A stretch of 51,973 nt of DNA from Cytophagaceae bacterium. GTDB taxonomy: Bacteria; Bacteroidota; Bacteroidia; Cytophagales; Cytophagaceae. The stretch is from contig JALONM010000018.1 of assembly GCA_025454925.1 (NCBI GenBank), positions 1-51,973 of the forward strand, read 5' to 3'. Both the position numbers and the translations under genes were made by a program. The notes beneath the pieces were generated by a model. The model was not told where the DNA came from and ran no database searches. It worked only from the letters and a program-made list of their open reading frames with translations. Of the stretch, positions 18,021 through 26,597 are shown piece by piece (within the stretch, counting starts at the first letter, position 1; every line of letters begins with the position of its first letter).

Positions 18021-18044
18021 AGGCTGGTTCATCCAGCCTTTTTT
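18021..18044 (+). terminator. Rho-independent terminator
   Basis: AGGCTGG (18021-18027) pairs with CCAGCCT (18033-18039) across a 5-nt loop, followed by a run of T. It lies 24 nt after the stop of the small peptide gene. Confidence 0.85.
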
Positions 18045-18397
18045 GTTTTCAGGCTTACAATAGCTCCTTTTTCCCCTGATACTTTCCATGTTCCAATCGA
18101 CACACCAATAACCATTCTACATTTTTTAAAGGTTCGCTTTTCCAACAATAGATTCCAGATATTCTTTTGAATTATTTTTCTTCCTATGAACCATCTACTT
18201 CCTGGACTTGGCAAAGAACCTGCTCTTATATAAGCAAGCAGGTTCCGTTGAATTTTGTGATAGGAAAACATTTGGAGAGAACAAGAAACAAGTTTTTATT
18301 CGAGTTGTTACAACTAAGGAACTGTTGAATATGTGCAACGTTCACGCATTTTGCTGATTGTGCCCCAGGAACCAAGAAGATTAAAACGAAATTAAAT
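18045..18397. other. Intergenic stretch with one hairpin
   Basis: No convincing gene. An inverted repeat GAACCTGCT (18216-18224) / AGCAGGTTC (18237-18245) encloses most of the small palindrome CTTATATAAG (18225-18234). It has no T-run, so it is not an obvious terminator; it may be an RNA structure or a binding site. Confidence 0.35.
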
Positions 18398-18685
18398 ATG
18401 TCAGAAAAACTAAAACTTATTCAGGGTATCTTTTCCTCCTCCGATGCGAGAGAATTGTTATTGACCTTAATTCAGGATAAAATCAATTACCATGAATTTA
18501 AAAATTACAGTCGTCAGGAGCGATTTGGACAGGCTGACCCTCTTAATACCAAGCGGATTGCAGAGTTAAAAGAATTGAAGTCAAAAGTTTTGGAACTTAT
18601 AATGGATGCCCGATCACTGGATATGGAATTGGAAATTGATGCTACCATAGAAATTTCGCTTACCAAAAAGGAAAAAAGTAAATGA
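18398..18685 (+). CDS. Small hypothetical protein (95 aa), probably helical
   Basis: A 95-residue soluble protein with no signal peptide or membrane helix; no family recognised. It starts MSEKLKLIQGIFSSSDARE. The middle, NTKRIAELKELKSKVLELIMDAR, has heptad-like spacing suited to a helix or coiled coil. The end, DATIEISLTKKEKSK, is strongly basic. The start follows an AT-rich leader. It is convergent with the asparagine synthetase gene, 36 nt away. Coding is likely from length, composition and the natural start, but not proven. Confidence 0.65.
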   Translation: MSEKLKLIQGIFSSSDARELLLTLIQDKINYHEFKNYSRQERFGQADPLNTKRIAELKELKSKVLELIMDARSLDMELEIDATIEISLTKKEKSK

Positions 18686-18721
18686 TCTGAGTTGAAAACT
18701 TTCTGTTCCGTTGGTATGAGG

Positions 18722-20485
18722 TTACCATTCCTTGCTCTTTTGATCAAGTACATACAAGGCAAAAAGTTCTTGTCCGAGGTTTATTTGTCCGGCCGCATAT
18801 TGGCGCTTCATTTGATTCCAACGGGGAATATCCAGGTATTGGCTCAGCCAATGCTGTTCGTTCAAGGTTTTAATCCAAGACATTCCCATTTCTGATTTCA
18901 TCCAAGCATTTATGGGAGCTCCAAATCCTGATTTGTCTTGTCGGAGCAGGTAATCAGCTTTGTATTTTTTGATCAACGATTTCAAAACACCCTTGCCTTT
19001 GTTTCGCATTAATTCTGAAGCATTGGTCTCGTGCATTCTTCGCACCAATGGAGGGAACAAAAAGGGCACGCGTACTTCGAGTCCGTGCGCCATAGACATT
19101 TGATCTGTCAAATACAAAATATCCTGAACCAAATAATTTTTCTCATCATCCCACAAAGCTTCCCTCAAATTGGTAACCTTTCGCGGAGGAAGAGATGTTC
19201 CTTTTAACGGAATCCGCATCGAACAGAAATCATTCCAGGTGGTGATGGGATTCTCACTCACATTTCTGAAAAGTTTTTTATACAGCCTGCCTCTTTCCGA
19301 ATCCGGAAGAAAAGAGCTTATCCATTTGCCCGATTTCCATATCATCTTTTTCGAAGCGTAGGAGGAATAAAAATGATAGGCACGGTGCCTGTTATAGCCC
19401 CCAAACAATTCATCAGCCCCAGCCCCACTCCACACCGCTTTTACCTCTCTCGCAGCCAATCGGCTTAGCTCGTATGTTAACCAGGCAGCGCTATCCCCCA
19501 CAGGGATATCCATGCTGCGAAGCCAGTCCGTAGAGTTCCATAAATCATCTTCCATTAAGGATAAGCAACGAAATGGAAATTTGCATTGATCAGCTACTTT
19601 TTCGGCCCAATAGGCATCCTTGCTCCTGTGCCGATCGCCTTTGGCTCGAAATGCAATGGTATAAGAAGGCAATCGATGACCTCCTTGTGAAGCGAGCAGT
19701 GCCAACAGCGAAGAATCAATGCCTCCACTCAAAAATATTCCTACCGGCACATCCCCCAGAAGATGTTTTTGAACCGACTCTTTTAGCAAACCTTCTACAT
19801 CTTCTTGCAGAGTGCGTCCGGATTTTATGATTTCAGGAGTATGTGGGATTGTTTTTTCAGAAGCACCACTTTGGTCAAACTGATATAGGATACCGGGTTT
19901 GCAAGAAGTAGTATTCTTAAAGGGAGTAGATCCTGCAGGAAAGTATTTATACGTAAGATAATGTTGAATAAGTTCTGGAGTAAGAGCAAGTTCATTCCAT
20001 CCGAGGGCTTTCAGTGATTTAAGTTCACTGCTGAGATGAATAATACGATCGTGCTGATGCACGTACAACGGTTTAATACCTTGAAAATCGCGAATGCATT
20101 GGATTCTTTCTTTCTTGCGGTCTACCCAAATGCAGGCAAACATTCCTTGCCAACGGTGCACGCCTGGGCCAATACCTGCGTTTTTCAATTCCTGAAAAAT
20201 CGCTTGTGTATCGGAATTGACAGTTGGCTGGCTCTCCCGGAAATTATAGATTTCTCCATTATACAACAATACATAATCTTCTTGTCCGTAGGGTTGATGG
20301 GAAGCCGGACTAGGATCTTGAATACTAAGCCTGGTGTGTCCAAGCCATACGCATGCCCAGGAAAAGTCTAGGCGCAGCCACTGACGATGATCAGGGCCAC
20401 GGTGTTCCAAGGACAAGGTGGAAAGTCGAATGCTCTCCTCAGAGAGCGAACGCGTTGGGTCAATGATAACTGAAATTCCGCACAC
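18722..20485 (-). CDS. asnB: Asparagine synthetase (glutamine-hydrolysing)
   Basis: A 587-residue class II asparagine synthetase. The start codon is GTG at 20485; it must be this one, because the next codon gives the Cys that becomes the N-terminal nucleophile (M-CGISVIID). The glutaminase domain shows SLEHRGPDH, LGHTRLSIQD and LLYNGEIYNFRE. The synthetase domain has the ATP pyrophosphatase motif FLSGGIDSSLLALLA and WSGAGADELFGGYNRH. It transfers amide nitrogen from glutamine to aspartate or to a related substrate. It starts 21 nt after the metal permease gene and so is probably cotranscribed with the transporter operon, an unusual partner. Amidotransferases of this family also act in antibiotic and surface-polysaccharide pathways. 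Confidence 0.9.
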   Translation of the reverse strand: MCGISVIIDPTRSLSEESIRLSTLSLEHRGPDHRQWLRLDFSWACVWLGHTRLSIQDPSPASHQPYGQEDYVLLYNGEIYNFRESQPTVNSDTQAIFQELKNAGIGPGVHRWQGMFACIWVDRKKERIQCIRDFQGIKPLYVHQHDRIIHLSSELKSLKALGWNELALTPELIQHYLTYKYFPAGSTPFKNTTSCKPGILYQFDQSGASEKTIPHTPEIIKSGRTLQEDVEGLLKESVQKHLLGDVPVGIFLSGGIDSSLLALLASQGGHRLPSYTIAFRAKGDRHRSKDAYWAEKVADQCKFPFRCLSLMEDDLWNSTDWLRSMDIPVGDSAAWLTYELSRLAAREVKAVWSGAGADELFGGYNRHRAYHFYSSYASKKMIWKSGKWISSFLPDSERGRLYKKLFRNVSENPITTWNDFCSMRIPLKGTSLPPRKVTNLREALWDDEKNYLVQDILYLTDQMSMAHGLEVRVPFLFPPLVRRMHETNASELMRNKGKGVLKSLIKKYKADYLLRQDKSGFGAPINAWMKSEMGMSWIKTLNEQHWLSQYLDIPRWNQMKRQYAAGQINLGQELFALYVLDQKSKEW

Positions 20486-20506
20486 AAAGCAAGATACAGG
20501 TTATTT

Positions 20507-21403
20507 TCAGTTTATCCCAATAGCCTTAGTACCGGTATTTTCTTTGGTGAGAGGAATGGTTTTGTTTAATAAGCGTTGAGACAAAAAAGCTACTAAAAAA
20601 AACAGGCCTGCCACACAGGTCATACAACCCGCAATGGAAGCGTCGAGCCAATAGGCAAGGTAATATCCGCCCACAGCACTGAATAAAGCGATCAATGCCG
20701 CCAGAACCAGCATGTGTGATAAACGTTGGGTAAGCAGAAAGGCTGCTGAGGATGGAACAACCAAAAACGCTACTACTAAAATGGCCCCTACCGCTTCAAA
20801 TGAAACAACAGTGGTAAAAGACACCAGCGACATTAAAAGATAGTGCCATACGCTCACCGAGATTCCTAATGAAACAGCAAAGCCAGGATCGAACGTGCAT
20901 ACTTGCAGTCTGCGAAAAGCCAGAACAATGGCCGTCAGGACCAACAGAAGCATAACTACCGCATTGTACATAGCCATGGGGCCGATGGCTTGTTTTCCCC
21001 AATACAAACTTTGCAAAGGCAAATGCACCATTTCGCCGTACAATACGCATTCCTGATCGAGGTCAATATTTTCTGCATACGCAGAAATGATAATAACACC
21101 GATGGAAAAAAAAGCCGTAAAAACCAATCCGATAGAGGCATCCTCCTGAACACGCATTCGCTGATGTACCTGTTCAATCAACAAGGTAGTTAGAATACCA
21201 AATGCGGTAGCGCCAAGCAGCATGACCCAGGAATCGCGACTATTGGAAAGTAAGTAGGCGATGGCAATACCAGGAAGCACGGAGTGTGAAATGGCATCCC
21301 CCATCATGGCCATTTTTCGAAGTACCAAAAAGCATCCCAACAAGGCACATGTAATTGCGATGCAAGATGCGGTAAATACAATGATAAAATCTGAGAAATG
21401 CAT
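20507..21403 (-). CDS. Metal ABC transporter permease (ZnuB/MntB-type)
   Basis: A 298-residue inner-membrane permease of the ABC-3 family. It has about eight hydrophobic segments and the family motif GDAISHSVLPGIAIAYLL near the N-terminus. AVGAILVVAFLVVPSSAAFLL and AYWLDASIAGCMTCVAGLFFL are also typical. It passes Mn, Zn or Fe ions across the membrane with the ATPase and binding protein encoded upstream. It begins 4 nt after the fused permease, forming a two-permease transporter as in TroCD or SitCD systems. The metal cannot be told from the sequence. Confidence 0.93.
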   Translation of the reverse strand: MHFSDFIIVFTASCIAITCALLGCFLVLRKMAMMGDAISHSVLPGIAIAYLLSNSRDSWVMLLGATAFGILTTLLIEQVHQRMRVQEDASIGLVFTAFFSIGVIIISAYAENIDLDQECVLYGEMVHLPLQSLYWGKQAIGPMAMYNAVVMLLLVLTAIVLAFRRLQVCTFDPGFAVSLGISVSVWHYLLMSLVSFTTVVSFEAVGAILVVAFLVVPSSAAFLLTQRLSHMLVLAALIALFSAVGGYYLAYWLDASIAGCMTCVAGLFFLVAFLSQRLLNKTIPLTKENTGTKAIGIN

Positions 21404-21407
21404 AGCC

Positions 21408-22700
21408 TTAGTTTATAGGTGGAATTTCAGATTGATGCGGATCCAGGGAAGGATCTTTCAATTGTTCCAATAGTTTTTTTTCTAGTTCTTCGGTGATTAA
21501 GTGCTCCATACTTTCGGCATCGTCGTGCACATGATCGGGAGCAATGTTTACTACCTGGGTGAGATAGGTTTCCCAAAGCCTGTGCCTCCGTGTTATAAGA
21601 CTTCCTTTCCGAATACCTTCTGCAGTTAATTGAGCTTCCCCCTGTTCCCAAATCACGTAACCCTGGTGGTGCAAGCGTTGCAAGATGCGTGAGGTATAAA
21701 CAGTAGCGTAGGCCCGTCGCGAGAAGATATCTTCAAGGGTGTAGGTTTCCTGAAAGCTATTTTCCTTTTCGCCTAACTGATACATGGCTTTGAGTACATT
21801 TTCTTCCGCAGTTTTCCGTTTCAAAATCCTGGCTTGCCACCATTTCCAAACAATGCCTCGCTGAGGTGCTACCAGAAAGGAAAGTAAGGCCATCCCAGAA
21901 AGCACTACCACGATCCAAGGTCCAGTAGGCATATTGGGCGCCAGAAAGGATATATAGGCCCCAGCCACCGAAGCTATCATAGAGAACACAACAGATAGAA
22001 TTAACATTCTAAAAAGTTGATTCGTCCAAAAACGAGCTATGGCAGCAGGAGTAATCAGCATGGCGGACATTAAAACTACACCAACCGTTTGGATGCCCAT
22101 TACTATTGACATCACCATTAATGCAGTTAGAATATATTCCAAACGTTGAACGGGAAGGCCAATGCTTTGGGCAAATCCCGGATCAAAACTGAAGAGTGTA
22201 AATTCTTTGTAAAAAGCATACACCATGAACAACATGACCACTGCCACGATAGACATTACCCAAACATCTGAGGGCATAAGCACCGCAGCTTTTCCAAACA
22301 AAAAAGCATCCAATCCGCTCTGTGAAGCATTGCCCTGATGTTGAATAAAGGTGAGCAACACTACTCCCAGTCCAAAAAAAACAGACAGCACAATTCCGAT
22401 GGATGCATCCTCTTTTAATTTGGAATGCTTGCTGATGTACTGCACACACCAGAGGCTAAGCAAGCCGCTTACAAAAGCACCTGCCATAAGGGACCAAATT
22501 TCTTTTTGCCCAGAAATTAAAAACGATAGGCACACACCTGGTAATACTGCATGAGAAACGGCATCTCCGGCCAAGGCTTTTTTACGCAGTAAGGAAAACG
22601 TTCCGATCACTGCTGTGCTCACCGAAAGCAATAACATTCCCAACACAACATAGCGTACATTAGGATCCTGCAAGGAAAAAAACCTAACAATAGTTTCCAT
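21408..22700 (-). CDS. Metal ABC transporter permease fused to a C-terminal DtxR-like domain
   Basis: A 430-residue protein from the ATG at 22700, which lies 11 nt after the ATPase stop; the frame is open further upstream but would overlap that gene. Residues of about 1-285 form an ABC-3 permease (KKALAGDAVSHAVLPGVCLS; TVGVVLMSAMLITPAAIARF). Residues of about 305-430 resemble an iron-dependent repressor: a winged-helix segment starting AEENVLKAMYQL, then LTAEGIRKGSLITRRHRLWE and DHVHDDAESMEHL. The positions that bind metal in DtxR/MntR (His and Glu of HRLWE, His of VH, Glu of AE, Glu-His of MEH) are all present. The tail may sense cytoplasmic metal and gate the transporter, or bind DNA from the membrane; both are inference. 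Confidence 0.9.
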   Translation of the reverse strand: METIVRFFSLQDPNVRYVVLGMLLLSVSTAVIGTFSLLRKKALAGDAVSHAVLPGVCLSFLISGQKEIWSLMAGAFVSGLLSLWCVQYISKHSKLKEDASIGIVLSVFFGLGVVLLTFIQHQGNASQSGLDAFLFGKAAVLMPSDVWVMSIVAVVMLFMVYAFYKEFTLFSFDPGFAQSIGLPVQRLEYILTALMVMSIVMGIQTVGVVLMSAMLITPAAIARFWTNQLFRMLILSVVFSMIASVAGAYISFLAPNMPTGPWIVVVLSGMALLSFLVAPQRGIVWKWWQARILKRKTAEENVLKAMYQLGEKENSFQETYTLEDIFSRRAYATVYTSRILQRLHHQGYVIWEQGEAQLTAEGIRKGSLITRRHRLWETYLTQVVNIAPDHVHDDAESMEHLITEELEKKLLEQLKDPSLDPHQSEIPPIN

Positions 22701-22710
22701 ACGAATGTGC

Positions 22711-23499
22711 TTAGGATTCCCGCACTGGGAATTCATTTTTATGAACCAATTCACTCATTTTGCTAAGGAGCGTAAGCTTACCACCAAAGGTGCGCTGCAA
22801 TAATTCTTCCTGAAATACCTCCTCGGTTTTGCCTGAGGCCACCAATCGCATATTCAGCAACAATACCCAGGAAAAATATTCCTTTACCGATTGCAGGTCA
22901 TGATGAACAACGGCCACCGTTTTGCCGCGTGTCACCATGGATTTCAATATGTCCATCAGGATCGCCTCCGTGGATGCATCGACTCCTGCAAACGGTTCAT
23001 CCATAAAATACAAATCCGCATCTTGGGCCAATGCGCGCGCCAGAAAAACACGTTGTTGCTGGCCGCCCGACAATTGGGCAATCTGACGATGTGCAAAATC
23101 TGCCATGCCAACTTTCTCCAAACAATTCATGGCCATTTCTTTGTCTGCCTTACGGGGACGGTTGAATAATCCCAACTTCCCATACCTGCCCATTAACACT
23201 ACGTCGTAGGCGGAAGCAGGGAAATCCCAATCTACCGACTCGCGCTGGGGAACATAACTTACTCGATTTCTAACCTCTGAGAGCTCTTTACCAAATAATT
23301 TACTAAACCCACTGGAATGTGGAATTAAACCCATGATGGTTTTGATCAGGGTAGATTTTCCAGCTCCATTGGGACCTAATATTCCCACCAATGCCCCTTG
23401 CGGCAAGGTGAAATCGACACCCCAGAGTACCGGCTTTTTATGATACGATACGGTGAGATCGTGCACCTCTACCACTGGATTTTCTACGTGAGTAATCAT
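22711..23499 (-). CDS. Metal ABC transporter ATP-binding protein
   Basis: A 262-residue ABC ATPase that powers import. Walker A is GPNGAGKST, the signature LSGGQQQRVFLARALAQ, Walker B DLYFMDEPFAGVD, and the switch His is in VVHHDLQSV. The segment QRESVDWDFPASAYDVVLMG is typical of Mn/Zn transporter ATPases (TroB/MntB/ZnuC group). It starts 5 nt after the binding-protein gene and is followed by both permeases. Confidence 0.95.
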   Translation of the reverse strand: MITHVENPVVEVHDLTVSYHKKPVLWGVDFTLPQGALVGILGPNGAGKSTLIKTIMGLIPHSSGFSKLFGKELSEVRNRVSYVPQRESVDWDFPASAYDVVLMGRYGKLGLFNRPRKADKEMAMNCLEKVGMADFAHRQIAQLSGGQQQRVFLARALAQDADLYFMDEPFAGVDASTEAILMDILKSMVTRGKTVAVVHHDLQSVKEYFSWVLLLNMRLVASGKTEEVFQEELLQRTFGGKLTLLSKMSELVHKNEFPVRES

Positions 23500-23504
23500 G
23501 TTTT

Positions 23505-24416
23505 TTATAATAATGCGTTCACTATCGTTTCTACATTTTTCTTCACCATTCCTGAATACGTTCCTTCTGGAGTACCAGTAGCTCCCATGGCATCGGAATA
23601 TAAGCTTCCTCCTAATTTTACCTGATGGCCCTTGCTATTGCAGCCTTGCAACACAGCCTGTATGGATTTGTCGGATACCGAGGTTTCGGTAAAAATGGCA
23701 TTGATTTTTCTCTCTACTATAAAATCGACCAAGGTAGTTACATCGTTGAGACCATAATCGGAAACGGTGGATAATCCTTGTAAGCCACGCACCTCCATTT
23801 GATAGGCTGCACCAAAATACCCGAACGCGTCGTGGGCAGTAATGAGCACACGTTGAGGAGGAGGAATGGCAGACAAGGACGTTCGGACAAGCGAATCAAG
23901 CGCAAGAAGTTCCCGTTGATACATCTGATGTCGCTGTAGGTAGTCTGCACGGTGCAACGTATCGGCTTGAGATAATTGCTTAGCAAGATGTGCAACGGCT
24001 TTAGACCAAAGCTTTACATCAAACCAAATATGCGGATCAGAAACCTTGGCTCCCAGCATTCTCAGGCTGGACGGATCAATACCGTCGGAAGCGGCAATTA
24101 CAGTTTTATGCGCCGACAAAGCTTCCAGCACCTCGGACATTTTCCCCTCCAGGTGCAGGCCGTTGTAAACAATAATATCCGCATCTTGTAATTTTTGTAA
24201 ATCACCTTGTGTGGCTTTGTATAAATGAGGATCCACGCCAGGCCCCATGAGGGCAATGACTTCAGCATCCGGCCCGGTGATTTGTTGCACCGCGTCCGCC
24301 AGCATGCCAGTGGTGCAAACGACCATCAAGCGTTCTTTTTTCTCCTGCGCCTGGGTGCAGGCACTCATGAACGCCAGCCAGACACTACACCAGATAAATA
24401 TTTTTGGCCACTTCAT
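23505..24416 (-). CDS. Metal-binding lipoprotein of the ABC transporter (TroA/ZnuA family)
   Basis: A 303-residue cluster A-I substrate-binding protein, membrane-anchored through the lipobox MSAC. The four expected metal ligands are visible: His in GPGVDPHLY, His in VSDPHIWFD, Glu in AIFTETSVS, and Asp in GGSLYSDAMG. The long His-rich loop of ZnuA proteins is absent, which favours Mn or Fe over Zn but does not prove it. Its start lies within the last 32 nt of the DtxR-family gene. It hands the metal to the two permeases encoded downstream. Confidence 0.94.
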   Translation of the reverse strand: MKWPKIFIWCSVWLAFMSACTQAQEKKERLMVVCTTGMLADAVQQITGPDAEVIALMGPGVDPHLYKATQGDLQKLQDADIIVYNGLHLEGKMSEVLEALSAHKTVIAASDGIDPSSLRMLGAKVSDPHIWFDVKLWSKAVAHLAKQLSQADTLHRADYLQRHQMYQRELLALDSLVRTSLSAIPPPQRVLITAHDAFGYFGAAYQMEVRGLQGLSTVSDYGLNDVTTLVDFIVERKINAIFTETSVSDKSIQAVLQGCNSKGHQVKLGGSLYSDAMGATGTPEGTYSGMVKKNVETIVNALL

Positions 24417-25041
24417 AACTTATGGTTGTTTTTTTACTTTTTGCAATTTCTATTTCAAAGGAAGAATCAAACTCTACGATGGATACAATCTTAATGGAAG
24501 TACCAATCCCGATACCCAGATGATCAAGGTATCGAAGAAAGGAGCCTGAACTCTCTTTCAAACAACTTACAACACCCTTCACCCCCACCGCTAATTCAGA
24601 GAGCAGTCGTTGCTGACGCTTTGGAAGTTGCCCCTTTTCATTTGGAATGGGATCACCGTGGGGATCGTATTGAGGGAAATCTAAAAAAGCATCCAAGCGC
24701 TCAATCAACAAAGGTGATTGAATATGTTCCAGTTGTTCTGCAATTTCGTGTACCTGATCCCAGGTAAGTTGAAGCTTTTCTACCAGAAATACTTCCCACA
24801 AACGATGCTTTCGAATAATTTGTAAAGCCACCTGTGTTCCAGACTCGGTAAGCGTAACTCCTTTGTATGGTTTATAATGCACCAACTTCTTTACCGAAAG
24901 TTTTTTTAACATATCGGTAACAGAAGCTGCCGAAAGCTGCGCAGATTCTGCCAAATCATTGGTAAACACCTCTTCTTGCAGAGCTGATAAATGATAAATA
25001 GCCTTCAAATAATTTTCTTCAGTATAACTTAAAGGAGTCAT
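24385..25041 (-). CDS. DtxR/MntR-family metal-dependent repressor
   Basis: A 218-residue regulator from the ATG at 25041 (another ATG at 25056 adds five residues). The winged helix is in TEENYLKAIYHL and LSAASVTDMLKKLSVKKLVHY. The metal-binding and dimer domain has IIRKHRLWEVFL and DQVHEIAEQLEHI. His and Glu of HRLWE, His of VH, and Glu-Glu-His of AEQLEH are kept; the DtxR Cys position is Glu, as in MntR. The MntR Asp8 and Glu11 positions appear to be Asn and Lys, so the metal is uncertain. A C-terminal SH3/FeoA-like part follows (GIGIGTSIKIVSIVEFDS). First gene of the transporter operon; a DtxR-box-like palindrome lies 45 nt upstream. Confidence 0.93.
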   Translation of the reverse strand: MTPLSYTEENYLKAIYHLSALQEEVFTNDLAESAQLSAASVTDMLKKLSVKKLVHYKPYKGVTLTESGTQVALQIIRKHRLWEVFLVEKLQLTWDQVHEIAEQLEHIQSPLLIERLDAFLDFPQYDPHGDPIPNEKGQLPKRQQRLLSELAVGVKGVVSCLKESSGSFLRYLDHLGIGIGTSIKIVSIVEFDSSFEIEIAKSKKTTISYEVAKNIYLV

Positions 25042-25085
25042 AAAAATCACTCTCATTTATTTATTAGACAATATATGCATTCTTT

Positions 25086-25105
25086 TTTAGATTAGTCTAA
25101 ACTAT
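25086..25105. promoter_or_regulatory. DtxR-box-like operator upstream of the metal transporter operon
   Basis: TTTAGATTAGTCTAAA (25086-25101) is a near-perfect 16-bp palindrome. Read as the 19-mer TTAGATTAGTCTAAACTAT (25087-25105) it agrees at 15 of 19 positions with the classical DtxR/IdeR consensus TTAGGTTAGCCTAACCTAA. It lies 45-64 nt before the regulator's start and overlaps a near -7 element, so autoregulation of the whole operon is likely. The suf leader has a similar palindrome at 5529. Confidence 0.7.
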
Positions 25106-25396
25106 CAGAAAAAAGAGCAACAATCTTCTACTTCATAATTATAGATTGTTAGGACTTTGAAAGCGTCCTGTGACTGCTTACCAACCTTTGAGTAAATTGA
25201 ATGATGGTTGCGATTTATCTGAATATCAAACATTCAAAAAAGCAGACTATGGATCTATTCTCAATTTTTGTGCTTCCTAAGCGCAACTTGCCACGTTATA
25301 CTACCAATCTTTTGCTAAGGTGTTTCGAAAATCAATGGGAAGATTTTGGGAAATTCATATTCCAAATTGTATTCTACTACAAACTCTTTACTAAAC
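25106..25396. other. Intergenic leader, no gene
   Basis: The divergent stretch between the operator and the YwqK/MORN-like gene holds an inverted repeat AACAATCT (25119-25126) / AGATTGTT (25143-25150) of unknown role and AT-rich leader sequence. A plus frame from 25201 is open but has no supporting features. Confidence 0.4.
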
Positions 25397-26347
25397 ATGA
25401 AAGCCTTTATTGTCGGGATGATTCTTTTTGCTTACCAGGGCTACGCCCAGAAAGGTGTAAGTATGTTTATGAATAAAGATTTCGAATTTTCATTCAGAGA
25501 TTCGGCATTATACTACCGTACAGGCGATATGGAATTAGGATTTCCGAGAGGGCCCATTGAGGATTTTTATCTTTCGGGTAAACTGCTTCGAAAACTAAGT
25601 TATACTCATGAATACCAGCCCGAAGGCGATTATTGGGAGTTTTATGAATCTGGGAAGAAAAAGGAAAAAGGCTATTATGAGAATGGGAACTACTTCCTGC
25701 ATAGCTATTGGGATGAATCAGGACTAAGAACAGTAAAAAAAGGATTTGGTCGAATTACCTATTTTTATGAGAATGGTAAGAAAAAGGCAGAAGGTTATAT
25801 TGAACATGGACGCAAAGCGGGTATGTGGATTTATTACTTCAGAAATGAGCAGAAGTCTGAGATTTGGGAATATAAAGAGGATGAAGAGTTGTTAATTACT
25901 GCCTGGGATAAAAAAGGACGTATGGTGGTGGAAAACGGAAATGGAAATTACAAACGCCACTATGGTAATGGAGTAATTCAATGTGCGGGTTCGTTCCAAC
26001 AGGGCCGAAAACATGGGAAATGGGTTTGGAATTTTTCCAATGGTAAAACCGAGCGCACCGGAGAATTCAGTGAAGGACTCGAGACTGGCACACATATTTA
26101 TTATTTCAACAACGGCACTTCCCGGATGAAAATTAATTATCAGGATGGTAAACTCCATGGGATTCTTATCAAATACCATTTAAATGGACGCATCCAATCT
26201 TCCTGCGAATACAAAGCAGGAGAAATGTCGGAAGCGTTACGAAGATTTGATGAATATGGAAATCGTATTCCACAGGAAGACAATCAGGATGACCACCCAC
26301 ATTGGCAAAACTTTAATTCCAGAATTGTTAAGACTACCTACTTCTAG
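25397..26347 (+). CDS. Exported YwqK/MORN-like repeat protein
   Basis: A 316-residue protein. The ATG at 25397 gives the signal peptide MKAFIVGMILFAYQGYAQ; earlier in-frame codons would hide it. The body has repeats of the MORN/YwqK type, each with a Y/F-x-N/S-G-K-x-x-x-x-G pattern: FYESGKKKEKGYYENGN, FYENGKKKAEGYIEHGRKAG, NFSNGKTERTGEFSEG and YHLNGRIQSSCEYKAGE. Bacillus YwqK is annotated as an antitoxin, but in Bacteroidota such exported proteins are common and need not be antitoxins; no toxin gene is next to it. The stop codon lies inside the terminator hairpin. Confidence 0.8.
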   Translation: MKAFIVGMILFAYQGYAQKGVSMFMNKDFEFSFRDSALYYRTGDMELGFPRGPIEDFYLSGKLLRKLSYTHEYQPEGDYWEFYESGKKKEKGYYENGNYFLHSYWDESGLRTVKKGFGRITYFYENGKKKAEGYIEHGRKAGMWIYYFRNEQKSEIWEYKEDEELLITAWDKKGRMVVENGNGNYKRHYGNGVIQCAGSFQQGRKHGKWVWNFSNGKTERTGEFSEGLETGTHIYYFNNGTSRMKINYQDGKLHGILIKYHLNGRIQSSCEYKAGEMSEALRRFDEYGNRIPQEDNQDDHPHWQNFNSRIVKTTYF

Positions 26348-26359
26348 GTAGTCTTTTTG
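26331..26359 (+). terminator. Rho-independent terminator overlapping the gene's stop codon
   Basis: AGACTACCTA (26331-26340) pairs with TAGGTAGTCT (26345-26354) over a 4-nt loop, followed by T residues. The TAG stop (26345-26347) begins the right arm, so the last codons form the left arm. Confidence 0.85.
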
Positions 26360-26597
26360 ATTTAGATTCGAAAGATTTTACATGAGAGTGATGAAAATTG
26401 CTCTATTTTTTTGTAATCTACTATATATACACTCTCTATAACACATTAAAATATAAGGTTTTATTAAAATAATACTAATACAAAGCTGAATTTAGCTTAA
26501 TATTTATGCTATTGCTGTTTACCTGCGTCATCCCTGTGGGTCTACCATCAGCAAAAGGAAAAAACAAATTAGTAACCATTGTAAAACCCCTGAACCT

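Noticed and set aside
18029-18271. 80-residue minus-strand open frame
   Set aside because: It overlaps the terminator at 18021-18044 and the hairpin at 18216-18245, has no family-like motif and no supporting start signal.
25201-25476. 91-residue plus-strand open frame
   Set aside because: It runs into the start of the YwqK/MORN-like gene in another frame and has no motif; that gene's signal peptide at 25397 is far better supported.
25397-26347. Toxin-antitoxin pair based on the YwqK resemblance
   Set aside because: There is no adjacent toxin gene and the protein has an export signal, which does not suit a cytoplasmic antitoxin.
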